In this document: positions 30,136 through 40,273 of the stretch, in pieces
How the letters are laid out: each line of letters starts with the position of its first letter
Numbering within the stretch: position 1 is the stretch's first letter
Translations under genes and position numbers: made by a program
Notes under the pieces: generated by a model
Told to the model about the DNA's origin: nothing
Databases searched by the model: none
What the model saw: the letters and a program-made list of their open reading frames with translations, nothing else
Source of the DNA: Diadophis punctatus similis
Lineage: Eukaryota; Chordata; Lepidosauria; Squamata; Dipsadidae
NCBI GenBank assembly: GCA_023053685.1
Contig: JALIGW010000143.1
Span: 50,001-114,000, forward strand
Length of the DNA: 64,000 nt
Direction: 5' to 3'

Positions 30136-30632
30136 AGTGTTCGTAATTGCTTTATAAGGCCTTGGTAAAATCAAACTTGGAATACTGCGTCCAGTTTTGG
30201 TCGCCACAATGTAAAAAAAGATGTGGAGACTCTAGAAAGAGTGCAGAGAAGAGCAACAAAGATGATTAGGGGACTGGAGGCCAAAACCGATGAAGAACGG
30301 TTGCAGCAGAGGTGGGATTCAGCAGGTTCTGACCAGTTCTGGAGAACCGGTAGCGGAAACTTTGAGTAGTTCAGAGAACCGGTAAAGACCACCTCTGACT
30401 GGCCCCGTCCCCATCTATTCTCTGCCTCCCGAGTCCCAGCTGATCGAGAGGAAATGGGGATTTTGCAGTATCCTTCCCCTGGAGTGGGGAGGAAATGGGG
30501 ATTTTAGAGTATCCTTCCCCTGCTACGCCCACCAAGCCACACCACGCCCACCAAGCCACGCCCACAGAACCGGTAGTAAAAAAAATTGAATCCCACCACT
30601 GGCCGTTGCAGGAATTGGACATGTCTAGTTCA
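30136..30632 (+). mobile_element. CR1 LINE fragment split by a hAT
   Basis: Plus-strand CR1 C-terminal coding (the segment ttataaggccttggtaaaat to gaagaacggttgcag, and gaattggacatgtctagtt after the insert). Interrupted at 30,307-30,603. Confidence 0.88.
30307..30603. mobile_element. hAT-like MITE (ACCGGT subfamily) in a CR1
   Basis: Starts CAGAGGTGGGATTCAGCAGG and ends GAATCCCACCACTGG. Duplicated flank ggttgcag (30,299-30,306) versus cgttgcag (30,604-30,611), 7 of 8 if the element includes the extra GC at its right edge. Confidence 0.8.
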
Positions 30633-30735
30633 GTGGTGTCAAACTGGATTTCTTTGTGGGCTGGATCAGCACTGTAGTTCTCCGTGGGCCGGCCGGGGGA
30701 GGGCGGAGACAGGATGGACTCCCCCTGCACCCCCC
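30631..30735. mobile_element. hAT-like MITE, left part only
   Basis: Begins CAGTGGTGTCAAACTGG as in the element at 22.9 kb, continues with a 'gggctggatcagcac' interior, and then fades. No right terminus found. Confidence 0.6.
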
Positions 30736-31064
30736 TGCCGGATGGATGCATTATGTAGATTAGCCTGTTTGAGATATGTTGTTCAAAAATGGTTGCCCTA
30801 CGATGCCCCGTTTCGTCCAGTGAAACGTTACAAATAATCAAACAGAGACAAGAGTTTTATAGTATATGGATGTGACATACAAAGGATGATGCAGTCTATA
30901 ATCTAAAAGATGTTGGATGATGTTCTCCAGCACTGATTCTTTCTGCTTTGCCAACATGTGGTCCAGCCTTGGAAGCTATTGCCAATCAATCCCATGGGTC
31001 ACGGGATCAAAATTTGAACCCTTGGCAACAGTCACGTATGTAGAGCAATAGCATTTAGACTCAC
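30736..31064. other. Non-coding stretch, no recognised feature
   Basis: Mostly unique; the last ~70 bp (caattgccaatcaatccc, cccttggcaacagtc) hint at decayed Tigger-like sequence. Confidence 0.4.
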
Positions 31065-31065
31065 C

Positions 31066-31450
31066 CAGGTAGTCCTCAAATCACGACCACAATTGAGCCT
31101 AAAATCCATGTTGCTAAGTGGGACATTTGTTGTGAATTTTGCCCCATTTTACGACTTCCCTCGCCACCGTTGTTAAGCGAATCGTCGCATTTGTTAAGTT
31201 GGTAAAATGGTTGTTAAGTGAACCTGGACTCCCTATTGACTTTGCTGGTCAGAAGGTCGCAAAAGGGGATCACCTGAGCATGGGACACAGCAACAGATCA
31301 TAAATATGAACCAGTTGCCGAGCATCTGAATTTTGATCGCCTGATCACGGGCACTCTGCAAAGGTTGTAACTGTGAAAAAACGGTCATTTTCCATGCCGT
31401 CGTAACTCTGAACAGTCACTAAATGAACTGTTGTAAGTTGAGGACTACAA
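31066..31450. mobile_element. Tigger-like MITE
   Basis: Begins caggtagtcctcaaatcacg and ends gttgtaagttgaggactaca. Standard interior (gccccattttacgac, ttgttaagcgaatcg, cagaaggtcgcaaaag). Confidence 0.82.
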
Positions 31451-31524
31451 CAGTTGTAACAGAGTTGGAAGGGACCTCGGAGGTCTTTTAGTCTAAACCG
31501 CTGCTCAGGCAGGAGACCCTATAC

Positions 31525-31929
31525 CAGTGATGGCGAACCTTTGCCAAAAGGGTGTGTGTGCGCGCTAGTGTGCGCACGCACAGGCCCACACCCATGCCCT
31601 CCCCCCACGTATGTGCACAACCCCCCGTGCATGCGCACTCCCTTACCCACTGCCCCCAGCGCATGCGCACAGGCCTCACAACGGACTCCTGAAGCCTGAG
31701 GACAGCAAAAAACGCCCAGACAGGCCAACCGGAAGTTCGGAAACGAACTTCCGGTTGGCCCATTTTTCGCCGTCCCCCGGCTTCAGGAGGCTTCCCTGAA
31801 GCCTGGGGAGAGCGAAAACGGCCGAAAAAAAGGCCGAAAATCAGCTGACATAAGGCAACACCTAGCATGCCCACCGATATGGCTCCATGTGCCACCTGTG
31901 GCACGCGTGCCACAGGTTCGCCATCAGGG
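31525..31929. mobile_element. hAT-like MITE, 405 bp, in a CR1
   Basis: Termini CAGTGATGGCGAACCT and AGGTTCGCCATCAGGG. Left flank ccctatac (31,517-31,524), right flank ccctagat (31,930-31,937). GC-rich interior with an inverted ggaagttcg/cgaacttcc pair. Same family as the element that holds the L2 at 45.8-47.3 kb. Confidence 0.85.
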
Positions 31930-31937
31930 CCCTAGAT

Positions 31938-32072
31938 CAGGGGTAGGCAAAGTTGGCTCTTCTATGACTCGTGGACTTCAACTCCCAGAATTCCTAAGCT
32001 AGCATGATTGGCTCAGAAATTCTGGGAGTTGAAGTCCACAAGTCATAGAAGAGCCAACTTTGCCTACCCCTG
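31938..32072. mobile_element. Palindromic hAT MITE, 135 bp, adjoining another hAT
   Basis: Starts caggggtaggcaaagttggc, ends gccaactttgcctacccctg. Flanks ccctagat (31,930-31,937) and ccctagac (32,073-32,080). With the previous element this makes three copies of the same 8-bp site in a row, showing two successive insertions at one target. Confidence 0.88.
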
Positions 32073-32350
32073 CCCTAGACCATTTCAGAGAAATGACTGT
32101 CCAATCCCTTCTTAAAAGCCACCAGTGTTGGCGCACCCACAACCTTTGGTGGCAAGTAGTTCCACTGACTAACTGTTCTCATTGTCAGGAAATGTCTCCT
32201 TAGTTCTAGGTTGTTTCTCCCCATTCTTAGTTTCCATCCACCCATTGCTTCTTGTTCTGCCTTCAGGTGCTTTGGAGAATAGTTTGACTCCCTCTTCTTT
32301 GTGGCAACCCCTGAGATATTGGAAGACTGCTATCATGTCACCCGCTAGTT

Positions 32351-32485
32351 CAGTGTTTCTCAACCTTGGCAGTTTGAAGATGTGTGGACTTCAACTCCCA
32401 GAATTCCACAGCCAGCAACGCTGGCTGGGGAATTCTGGGAGTTGAAGTCCACACATCTTCAAACTGCCAAGGTTGAGAAACACTG
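32351..32485. mobile_element. Palindromic hAT MITE, 135 bp
   Basis: Starts cagtgtttctcaaccttggc, ends gccaaggttgagaaacactg. Flanks cgctagtt versus ccctagtc, 6 of 8. Almost identical to the element at 41,207-41,341. Confidence 0.88.
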
Positions 32486-32510
32486 CCCTAGTCCTTTTTT
32501 CCCAAGAACA

Positions 32511-33371
32511 AGAGAAGCGTTGTGTTGTTTTCACACAACGCACCCAGATTGCAGAACTGTTCCTCCTCCCTTCCCTCCTTCCCTCCCTTTTTTTCCTCTC
32601 TCTCTTTTTTTGGTGTATTTTTTTTCCAGACAAATTCTATTAAAGCTGCTGCCGGATGTGTGTCCGTCAGTCACCTCTTCCTCCTCTTCTCTCAAATCCC
32701 ATCATACATTAATGAGGATGGGAAGTAATCATTGTTGCACAGATGACTTTATCCCCCCCCTCCTCACCTACCCCCCTACACCCCCACCATACAGATGGCC
32801 CTCCTCGTGTTCTGGGAATCGGGCGGGGGGGGTGGGGGGGGTGGAAGGATCATCCACTTTCAATTTGCTTCTCTTCTTCCCCCCACCCCACCCCGGTCTC
32901 CCTCCCCCCCATCTCTGAGGTTTTTGGCAGCCTCCGACTTTGACAGTCGAGGCTATTTATGAAATGGAATAATTTTTCCCCCCTTCTCCTCCTCCTCCTC
33001 TCCTTGTATCGCTGGTGACAACTTGACAAGCTCTTTTGTGTTTCTGGATGGCAGGATCGGCTCCCGTCTCCTCCTCGCCTAGCCTCTTGCGTTTTTTGTC
33101 GTTGCCTTTTATGTTCATGTCGTGGGGCGGCTTGTGGAGCCACGGTGGTGCTTCCTAACCTGCCTTCGGTCCGTAAGGACGAGGGGTCGTCTGAAGGAGG
33201 AGTTGGTTCGGAGGGGGTGGGTGGGTTGGAGGTTGTTGTTGTAATAGTGGGGCCCGCAGGCCTACTCTTTGCTCCTGAGAATGTCCTGGCCGGGAATTTT
33301 CTGAGGTTGCCCAAATCCCAATTGGCCATCCACTGAGGGGCATCATCTCCCATTAAAATAACTGACTTAAT
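32511..33371. other. Unique-looking non-coding DNA, C- and T-rich in part
   Basis: No repeat family recognised. C-runs near 32,750 and 32,880, and G-runs near 32,824-32,841. Minus-strand frames here are proline-rich by composition and not convincing. Confidence 0.5.
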
Positions 33372-33990
33372 ACGGATGACGTTACCTAATCAGGTAATGA
33401 AAGGTCTGCAAAAAAACAGGGACATCACAAAGAGCAGCAAGAATCCCAGAATCCTTCTCAGTCACAATCCTCCTCCTCCTCCTCCCTGCGAAACGGCCTT
33501 CCTTGTAGCACTGATGACGTTACCTAGTCGGGTTTTGAAACGTCTGTAAGAAAACAATGAAATTTCAGAGAGAACCAAGAACTAACAGTCCCCCTCCTCC
33601 TCCTCCTCCTCCTCCTCCTCCTCCTCCTCCTCCTCCTCCTCCTCCTCCTCCTCCTCCCCTTCCCTGCAAACCTCACTTCCTTGTAGCACTGATGATGTTA
33701 CCTAGTCAGGTAATGAAACGTCTGCAAGAAAACAATGAAATTTCAGAGAGCACCAAGAACTAACAGTCGTCCTCCTCCTCCTCCATTCCTCCTCCTCCCT
33801 CTCTTCCTCCTCCTCCTGTCTGCAAACCTCACTTCCTTGTAGCACTGATGATGTTGCCTAGTTAGGTAATGAAACGTCTGCAAAAAAGCAATGAATTCTC
33901 AGAGAGCATCAAGAACCTGGTAGTCCTTCTCCCACCTCTTCTCTTTCTTCTCTACTCCTTAAGCCCCACTAGACTAGGACTTTCCTTCCA
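33372..33990 (+). mobile_element. PLE terminal array with four hammerhead-like motifs
   Basis: Head-to-tail motifs at 33,372-33,409 (AGGTC, core damaged), 33,509-33,547, 33,687-33,725 and 33,843-33,881, spaced 137-178 bp. The last three keep CTGATGA and GAAACGTC. Each is followed by gcaagaaaacaatg-type text, agagagcaccaagaacc and a CTC-rich linker, then cctcacttccttgtag before the next motif. Confidence 0.8.
33592..33658. repeat. (CTC)n trinucleotide tract inside a PLE array
   Basis: About 22 uninterrupted CTC units in the linker between two hammerhead-like motifs. The equivalent linker at 52,377-52,444 is expanded in the same way. Confidence 0.95.
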
Positions 33991-34383
33991 TTTCTTCTTA
34001 CCTTCAGAGGTTTCTTCTTCCAACTACCCTCATTCCCAAAAATGCCTTGGTTGGGCACTGTCAAGGTGGACTTCCGATCACCCATGGTAGAAGAAGACCA
34101 GTTGCAGAAAGGAGACTCAGACTCTCCCCTGAGGGGAGCGAATGAACTCTTCAGGGTTGTCCCATCTCAGTTGACCTTCTCGGGGGGATGCAGAAGACAT
34201 TTTTCCCTTTTGGCCTTGGGGTGTGTGTCAGTGGCTAGGGTTTTTTTTTGTTCTGACTGCCGTTCCTTTTTTGTGACTTTACTGGTTGCTGAGTCAGTAT
34301 ACCGGTGGCCAGTGGCTGCCTCGAAGGCTGGAAAAGTGGTAAATACATTATTTTAATTTGAAATACCAATACCTAAAGAAATA
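33991..34383. other. Unique-looking non-coding DNA
   Basis: No repeat or gene recognised. Confidence 0.45.
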
Positions 34384-34535
34384 CAGGCAGTCCCCGACTT
34401 ACAACGGTTTGTTTAGTGACTGTTCGAAGTTACAATAGCACTGAAAAAAGTAGCTGATGACGGTTTTTCACACTCTTACAACCGTTGCAGCAATCCCATG
34501 GTCCCACAACCAAAATTCAGACACTTGGCAACTGA

Positions 34536-34773
34536 CTCATATTGATAGCAATAGCAATAGCAATAGCACTTAGACTTATATACCGCTTCATAGTGCTTTA
34601 CAGCCCTCTCTAAGCGGTTTACAGAGTTCAGCATATTGCCCCCAACAATCTGGGTCCTCATTTTACCCACCTCGGAAGGATGGAAGGCTGAGTCAACCTT
34701 GAGCCGGTGAGATTTGAACAGCTGAACTGCAGTGCTGCAGTGCTGCACTTTAACCACTGCTCCACCTCGGCCC
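34536..34773 (-). mobile_element. Sauria-type SINE
   Basis: Minus-strand order: tRNA head (gccgaggtggagcagtggtt), BovB-like tail (gtaaaatgaggacccagatt, aagcggtatataagtctaag), then (TATTGC)n seen as atagca repeats at 34,544-34,568. Confidence 0.92.
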
Positions 34774-34802
34774 AGTTGATGACGGTTGCAGCGTCCCGGG
34801 GG

Positions 34803-35195
34803 TCGGGGTTCCAAGTAATACACCCATAGCAAGCAAAACTCCAAAACAGGTAGATTCCTCAAAGAACAGCTTTATTGGATAGATCATATTGGCACAGATC
34901 TGGTGAAAACCGACTCTGAAGGTTCCCGCGGTTTTCACCTAATCAAAAGTGAAACTTTCCCCCCTTTCCTCAAACAATCAGTCACATGGTCCAACCGAGG
35001 CGCCATCTGGTTGCCGGGCAACATCGCTCCTCCTCTCTCTGACCAGGTCTGAGAATGACCTTGGTTCCCAGGAGAAAGTATTTTGTTTTGGCTACAAAAC
35101 CCCATCTATCTCTATTCCCCCCTCCCTATCCCTCAGCTCCAGTCTGGCAACACTGAAGCCGCAAAATGGCTTCGGTCAGGTCAGCTTCAGGGTTG
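34803..35195. repeat. Unclassified interspersed segment
   Basis: The segment interrupts the Tigger-like element at a cccgggg word that appears on both sides. Part of it (agctttattggatagatc, ttggcacagatctggtgaaa) resembles 57,155-57,215 (aaactttattgagtatatc, tcggcacagatgagggcaaa), so it is a repeat. The minus strand has an AATAAAG word, as in a retroelement 3' end. The family is not identified. Confidence 0.45.
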
Positions 35196-35419
35196 ACCCC
35201 GGGGATCAGGTGATCCCCTTTTGTGACCTCCTGACAAACAAAGTCAAGGGGGAAACTGGATTCACTGAACAACCGTGTCACTTATTTAACAACTGCAGTC
35301 ATTCACTTATCAACTGTGGCAAGAAAGGTTGTCAAGTGGGGCAAAACTCACTTAACAACTGTCTCGCTTAGCGACAGAAATGTTGGGCTCAATTGCGGTC
35401 GTAAGTAGAGGACTTCCTG

Positions 35420-36192
35420 TATCATATTCCTTGGTATGTTCCCCCTCCTCTTCCAGAGTAAGAGGACCTGGCTGGAAGAACAGCCCCCTCCCCAATTCCC
35501 AAATCTTCTAGGCTTATAAATGCAATCCTTAAAACCTTTGTGTTGTCCCTTCCACATGCACCACTATTTATCATCCTGATTTAACGAGCGTTAAATGATT
35601 TAATTTTCCTACACTAGATTGGTGCTTAGGATCCCTCTCTGGAGTTAATGGTCAGTAAATGACTTGGAGTAAGAGGGAGGGAGTGACCCCCTTGTCAGTT
35701 TAATCTCCACAGTTTTAAGTTGTTCTATAAATATGTCTTTATGGATGGCGTTTGTCTAGCTTAAAAACATCTAATTGGGACCGGTTGCTTAAATCTCCCT
35801 GGATCAAGAAAGCTGTAATAAGCAAAGAGCAGATATCTTACCCTTCCAATCCAGAAACGCTTAGCAACTGGTCCCTCTGATGCATGTATAATCAGTTTAT
35901 TTTCAGTTCCCCGTTTCATCTTTTAAAAGAAGGAACCTTCGGCTTTCTCCGAGCGTGATCTAATGCTTCACTTTAAAGGCCGTGTTTTTGTCTTATCTTT
36001 AAGATTGTCAGCTTTGGAAATGACAATGTAAAAAGCGGAGGGGCTTAAGACGCTGAAAGGTTTAAAGAGCATCTTATTACGGGCTTAACAATTTCCTTTC
36101 AATCATAAACGCAGAAGGCGACGGGTCAAGCATCTTTTCCGATTCCTTCTCCACGTGACTCTTGCCGTTCCCACTGAGTTGAAGGGGTCTGT
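35420..36192. other. Unique-looking non-coding DNA
   Basis: No repeat family or exon recognised. Confidence 0.5.
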
Positions 36193-36346
36193 GACAATTC
36201 GCCATGGCCAACTTGCCACAGCCAACTCGCCACGGGTAACTCGCCACAGTCAACTTGCCACAGCCAACTCGCCATGGTCAGCTCACCACAGCCAACTTGC
36301 CACAGCCAACTCGCCACAGTCAACTTGCCACGGCCAACTCGTTGCG
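36193..36346. repeat. 14-bp minisatellite, inverted arm (~10 units)
   Basis: Units such as caactcgccacagc and caacttgccacggc repeat about ten times. These are the reverse complement of the long array downstream, so the two arrays face each other across about 180 bp. Confidence 0.9.
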
Positions 36347-36520
36347 GGACAAGAGTTACACCAATATCAAAGAAATGGTGAAATAGAATCGTTAAAGAAA
36401 GGATGCAAAAGGAGGGGCAGAATGAAACGTGAATGGCAAAAATGAAAATAATGTTTATTTATTTTAAATAATTAAATAGAATTGGTAAATTGTCCCGCTG
36501 CAAGTTTTCCCAGGGCGAGT
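36347..36520. other. Spacer between the inverted minisatellite arms
   Basis: A-rich spacer (gaaatggtgaaatagaatcg, aatgtttatttattttaaat). No gene. Confidence 0.5.
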
Positions 36521-38446
36521 TTTCCTGCAGCAAGTTGGTGTGGTGGGTTCTCCCACAGCAAGTTGGCTGTGGCAAGTTGACCATGGTGAGTTGACCATGG
36601 TGAGTTGGCCATGGTGAGTTGACCGTGGTGAGTTGGCTGTGGTGAATTTGTCATGGTGAGTTGACTGTGGTGAGTTTCATGGTGAGTTGACTGTGATGAG
36701 TTGGCCATGGTGAGTTGACTGTGGTGAGTTGACCGTGGTGAGTTGGCCATGGTGAGTTGGCCATGGTGAATTTGTCATGTGAGTTGGCTGTGGTGAGTTT
36801 CATGGTGAGTTGGCTGTGGTGAGTTGACCATGGTGAGTTGTCCGTGGTGAATTTGTCATGGTGAGTTAGCTGTGGTGAGTTTCATGGTGAGTTGGCTGTG
36901 GTGAGTTGACTGTGGTGAGTTGACCGTGGTGAATTGGCCATGGTGAATTGACTATGGTGAGTTGACCGTGGTGAGTTGGCCATGGTGAGTTGGCTGTGGT
37001 GAATTTGTCATGGTGAGTTGACCATGGTGAGTTGGCCTTGGTGAGTTGGCTGTGGTGAGTTGGCCGTGGTGAATTTGTCATGGTGAGTTGGCTGTGGTGA
37101 GTTTCATGGTGAGTTGACTGTGATGAGTTGGCCATGGTGAGTTGACTGTGGTGAGTTGATCGTGGTGAGTTGGCCATGGTGAGTTGGCCGTGGTGAATTT
37201 GTCATGGTGAGTTGGCTGTGGTGAGTTTCATGGTGAGTTGACTATGATGAGTTGGCCATGGTGAGTTGACTGTGGTGAGTTGACCGTGGTGAGTTGGCCA
37301 TGGTGAGTTGGCCATGGTGAATTTGTCATGTGAGTTGGCTGTGGTGAGTTTCATGGTGAGTTGGCTGTGGTGAGTTGACCATGGTGAGTTGTCCGTGGTG
37401 AATTTGTCATGGTGAGTTAGCTGTGGTGAGTTTCATGGTGAGTTGGCTGTGGTGAGTTTCATGGTGAGTTGACTGTGATGAGTTGGCCGTGGTGAATTGA
37501 CTATGGTGAGTTGACCGTGGTGAGTTGGCCATGGTGAGTTGGCTGTGGTGAATTTGTCATGGTGAGTTGACCATGGTGAGTTGGCCTTGGTGAGTTGGCT
37601 GTGGTGAGTTGGCCGTGGTGAATTTGTCATGGTGAGTTGGCTGTGGTGAGTTGGCTGTGGTGAGCTTCATGGTGAATTGACCGTGGTGAGTTGACCATGG
37701 TGAGTTGGCCTTGGTGAGTTGGCTGTGGTGAGTTTTATGGTGAGTTGGCCGTGGTGAATTTGTCATGGTGAGTTGGCTGTGGTGAGTTTCATGGTGAGTT
37801 TTATGGTGAGATGACCGTGGTGAGTTGGCTGTGGTGAGTTGGCTTGGTGAGTTGGCTGAGTTGAGTTGACCATGGTGAGTTGGCTGTGGTGAGTTTTATG
37901 GTGAGTTTTATGGTGAGATGAACGTGGTGAGTTGGCCGTGGTGAGTTGGCTGTGGTGAGTTTTATGGTGAGTTTTATGGTGAGATGACCGTGGTGAGTTG
38001 GCCATGGCGAGTTGACCATGGTGAGTTGGCCGTGGTGAATTTGTCATGGTGAGTTGGCTGTGGTGAGTTTCATGGTGAGTTTTATGGTGAGATTACCGTG
38101 GTGAGTTGGCCGTGGTGAGTTGGCTTGGTGAGTTGGCTGAGTTGAGTTGACCATGGTGAGTTGGCTGTGGTGAGTTTTATGGTGAGTTTTATGGTGAGAT
38201 GAACGTGGTGAGTTGGCCGTGGTGAGTTGGCTGTGGTGAGTTTTATGGTGAGTTTTATGGTGAGATGACCGTGGTGAGTTGGCCATGGCGAGTTGACCAT
38301 GGTGAGTTGGCCGTGGTGAATTTGTCATGGTGAATTGGCTGTGGTGAGTTTCATGGTGAGATGACCGTGGTGAGTTGGCCGTGGTGAGCTGGCCATGATG
38401 ATTTGGCCATGGCAAATTGGTCATGGTGAGTTGGCTATGGCAAGTT
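36521..38446. repeat. 14-bp minisatellite, main array (~135 units) with higher-order repeats
   Basis: Unit tggtgagttggccg and variants (gacc, gact, atgg), with 12-bp variants tggtgagtttca and tggtgagtttta. Two blocks of 281 bp (37,763-38,043 and 38,044-38,324) are nearly identical, and longer similarity links 36,640-36,860 with 37,080-37,400. All frames stay open because 14 bp times 3 gives a 14-codon period (such as ANSPWSTHHGQLTM). I regard this as non-coding. Confidence 0.95.
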
Positions 38447-38688
38447 GTCCCATTCCTAAGTTAAAACCCTCCACCCTAACTTAGAAGGAACTTTGCAACA
38501 GGCTTGAAAAACAACCACAAGGAATGCTGGTCCATGTTATTTTTATTTATTTGACTCCAGAAAATTTATATGGCCGCCCAGTTCACTGTCAGAGACTCAG
38601 AGGGGATTAGTAAGTCTAAAATTCCAATAGAAAAAAGCAATAATTTCCCACATTGTGGGCGACAACAATCAAAGAAGCCACTTGATGT
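38447..38688. other. Non-coding spacer
   Basis: Nothing recognised apart from a short tttatttttatttattt word. Confidence 0.4.
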
Positions 38689-38689
38689 C

Positions 38690-39400
38690 TGTGGAGATTC
38701 TCAGTCATTCAGGTCATGGTTGTCCCAAAGACAATTGGACTTTGTTTTCCCTTGAAGACATTTCGCTTCTCATCCAAGAAGCTTCTTCCATTCTGACTGA
38801 ATGGTGGAGAATGGAAGTATTTATATTCCTTGCAGTCATCTGGTTGTTAGCACTCTTTCAGAGGATCGTGGATCCTAAGATAAACTTGGAGGTTTATCTG
38901 TGTCCTCAGGGTCAACTGAATAGTGCAAATGGGTGTGGAGCCTTCTTGAAACTGATGAAAACACTGTGTTGTAAAGAGGAGATAGGTGGTGTCATACACC
39001 CATCCACCCCGTGTTGAGAGTGGGCTGTTCAATCTTAATGTGAATGGCCTTTTTGACCCCTCTTTCAAACCAGCAGTCCTCTCTGTCCAAAATGTGGACT
39101 TTGCTCTCTTCAAAAGAGTGGCTTTGTCTTTCAAATGCAGACGGACTGCTGAATCTGATCCTGGTGGGTTTGTTCTCCTGTGTTGTGCCATGCGTTTGTG
39201 AAGTGGCTGTTTTATTTCTCCAATGTACAGATCTGCACATGTCTCGTTGCAACGCAGAAAGACTCTCAGAGAGAGTGATAATGACCAGATGCGAGGAGTA
39301 TCAATCCTTCCATCCTCCACCATTCAGTCAGATCTGAAGAAGCTTCTTGGATGAGAAGCGAAATGTCTTCCAGGAAAAACAAAGTCCAGTTGCCTTTTGA
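38690..39400 (-). mobile_element. Second PLE type with inverted hammerhead-like ends
   Basis: The minus strand encodes a GIY-YIG-like end (see next entry). Both ends carry the same terminal sequence in opposite orientation: minus strand at 38,757-38,790 and plus strand at 39,334-39,367. The right one reads CTGAAGA, stem gcttct/agaagc with a ggatg-type loop, GAAA, TGTC, a hammerhead-like core; the left copy is decayed (GGAAGA). The element differs in sequence from the CTGATGA family. Confidence 0.75.
38860..39255 (-). pseudogene. PLE GIY-YIG endonuclease-like domain remnant (second type)
   Basis: One frame shows 'ADLYIGEIKQPLHKRMAQHRR', 'DSAVRLHLKDK'; a second frame shows 'KVHILDREDCWFERGVKKAIH' and 'LEQP'-like text. 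Together these match the C-terminal GIY-YIG region of the PLE branch often called Neptune. Two frameshifts are needed, and no reverse transcriptase domain remains. Confidence 0.75.
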
Positions 39401-39529
39401 AGAAAAAAAAAGCAACTTTGGGAGAGCTACATGATGGGCTTCACATCATTCTGGGGTCCCTGAGCCCCTTGGCAGGACCCTGTTTTGGGGGCCTCTGCCA
39501 GAATGATGATATTTGGAATATAGAACATA

Positions 39530-39571
39530 GACTAATAGGGTTGGAAGGGACCTTGAAGGTCTTCTAGTAAT
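39530..39571 (-). mobile_element. CR1 3'-terminal scrap
   Basis: Only agggttggaagggaccttga and aggtcttctagt of the CR1 3' end survive. Confidence 0.6.
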
Positions 39572-39629
39572 CTGTAGACTTGACCAAAAGTCATTGAAGG
39601 ACACCGTTCCCTCAGCCTGGTCTTTGCTC

Positions 39630-40265
39630 CAGAGGCGGGTTCCTAATTTTTTTACTACCACTCTGTAGGCGTGGCTTATTTTGTGGGTGTGGCTTGCCAG
39701 CCATGTGACCGGGTGGACGTGGGCCTCGGGAGCTTGGCAGCAGCCGGAAAAGCGGGGGGGCATTGCCCACCCGCAACGCAGCCCCCCACAGCAGGAGCAG
39801 CAAGACCGCGGCAGCGGTTCTTCTAGGAGGCTCCGTCCGGCCTGAATGCTTCTCCCCATTCGATGATCCTAGGCTCCTGCCGCCCGTTCCCCCTCCCCTC
39901 AGCAGCTCGAGAAGCCTCAAACGTGCAAAAATGCCTGGGATCATCACCGCGCGTTCGTGGCTTCTCGGACTGCTGAAGGGAGGGGAATGGAGATAGCTCC
40001 TGCCACTTGTTCTTTCAGCGTCTCACGCGCTTCCTCAGCCATCCTCCCCTGCTTGGACTCACTGTGGGGTAGGAAGGCAGCGCATGCGCAGTGCCGGAAG
40101 CTCGGCTGCTGAGCATGCGCAGAAGAAATTTTTTTAAAAAATGTAAAAAATTTTTTTAATGGCGGCGCCCAGGCACCGGCAACCGACTGCACCGGTACTG
40201 TGATGTCACCAGCAGGCCACTACCGGTGCTATAGAGTGGACCGCACTGGTAGGAACCCACCACTG
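39630..40265. mobile_element. hAT-like element, 636 bp, perfect 8-bp TSD
   Basis: Flanked by ctttgctc (39,622-39,629 and 40,266-40,273). Starts CAGAGGCGGGTTCC, ends GGAACCCACCACTG. GC-rich interior shared, in the other orientation, with 48,534-49,055 (ggcttctcggactgctgaag). No transposase seen. Confidence 0.9.
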
Positions 40266-40273
40266 CTTTGCTC

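Larger units (their letters stand above)
31452..32510 (-). mobile_element. CR1 LINE 3' fragment with three hAT insertions
   Basis: CR1 pieces at 31,452-31,524, 32,073-32,350 and 32,486-32,510 follow each other correctly on the minus strand once the inserts are removed. The first two hATs lie back to back at one site and the third lies 270 bp further on. Confidence 0.9.
34384..35419. mobile_element. Tigger-like MITE holding two later insertions
   Basis: TA precedes caggcagtccccgacttaca at 34,384 and TA follows agtagaggacttcctg at 35,419. Family sequence lies at 34,384-34,535, 34,774-34,802 and 35,196-35,419. A SINE and an unclassified 400-bp segment fill the gaps. Confidence 0.82.

Noticed and set aside
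32850..33353. 167-codon minus-strand frame rich in proline and arginine
   Set aside because: Composition follows the local C/T-rich DNA; no domain or splice evidence.
36126..38424. Many open frames with ANSPxxTHH repeats
   Set aside because: Generated by the 14-bp minisatellite; all frames repeat every 14 codons. No start context or unique ends suggest a gene.
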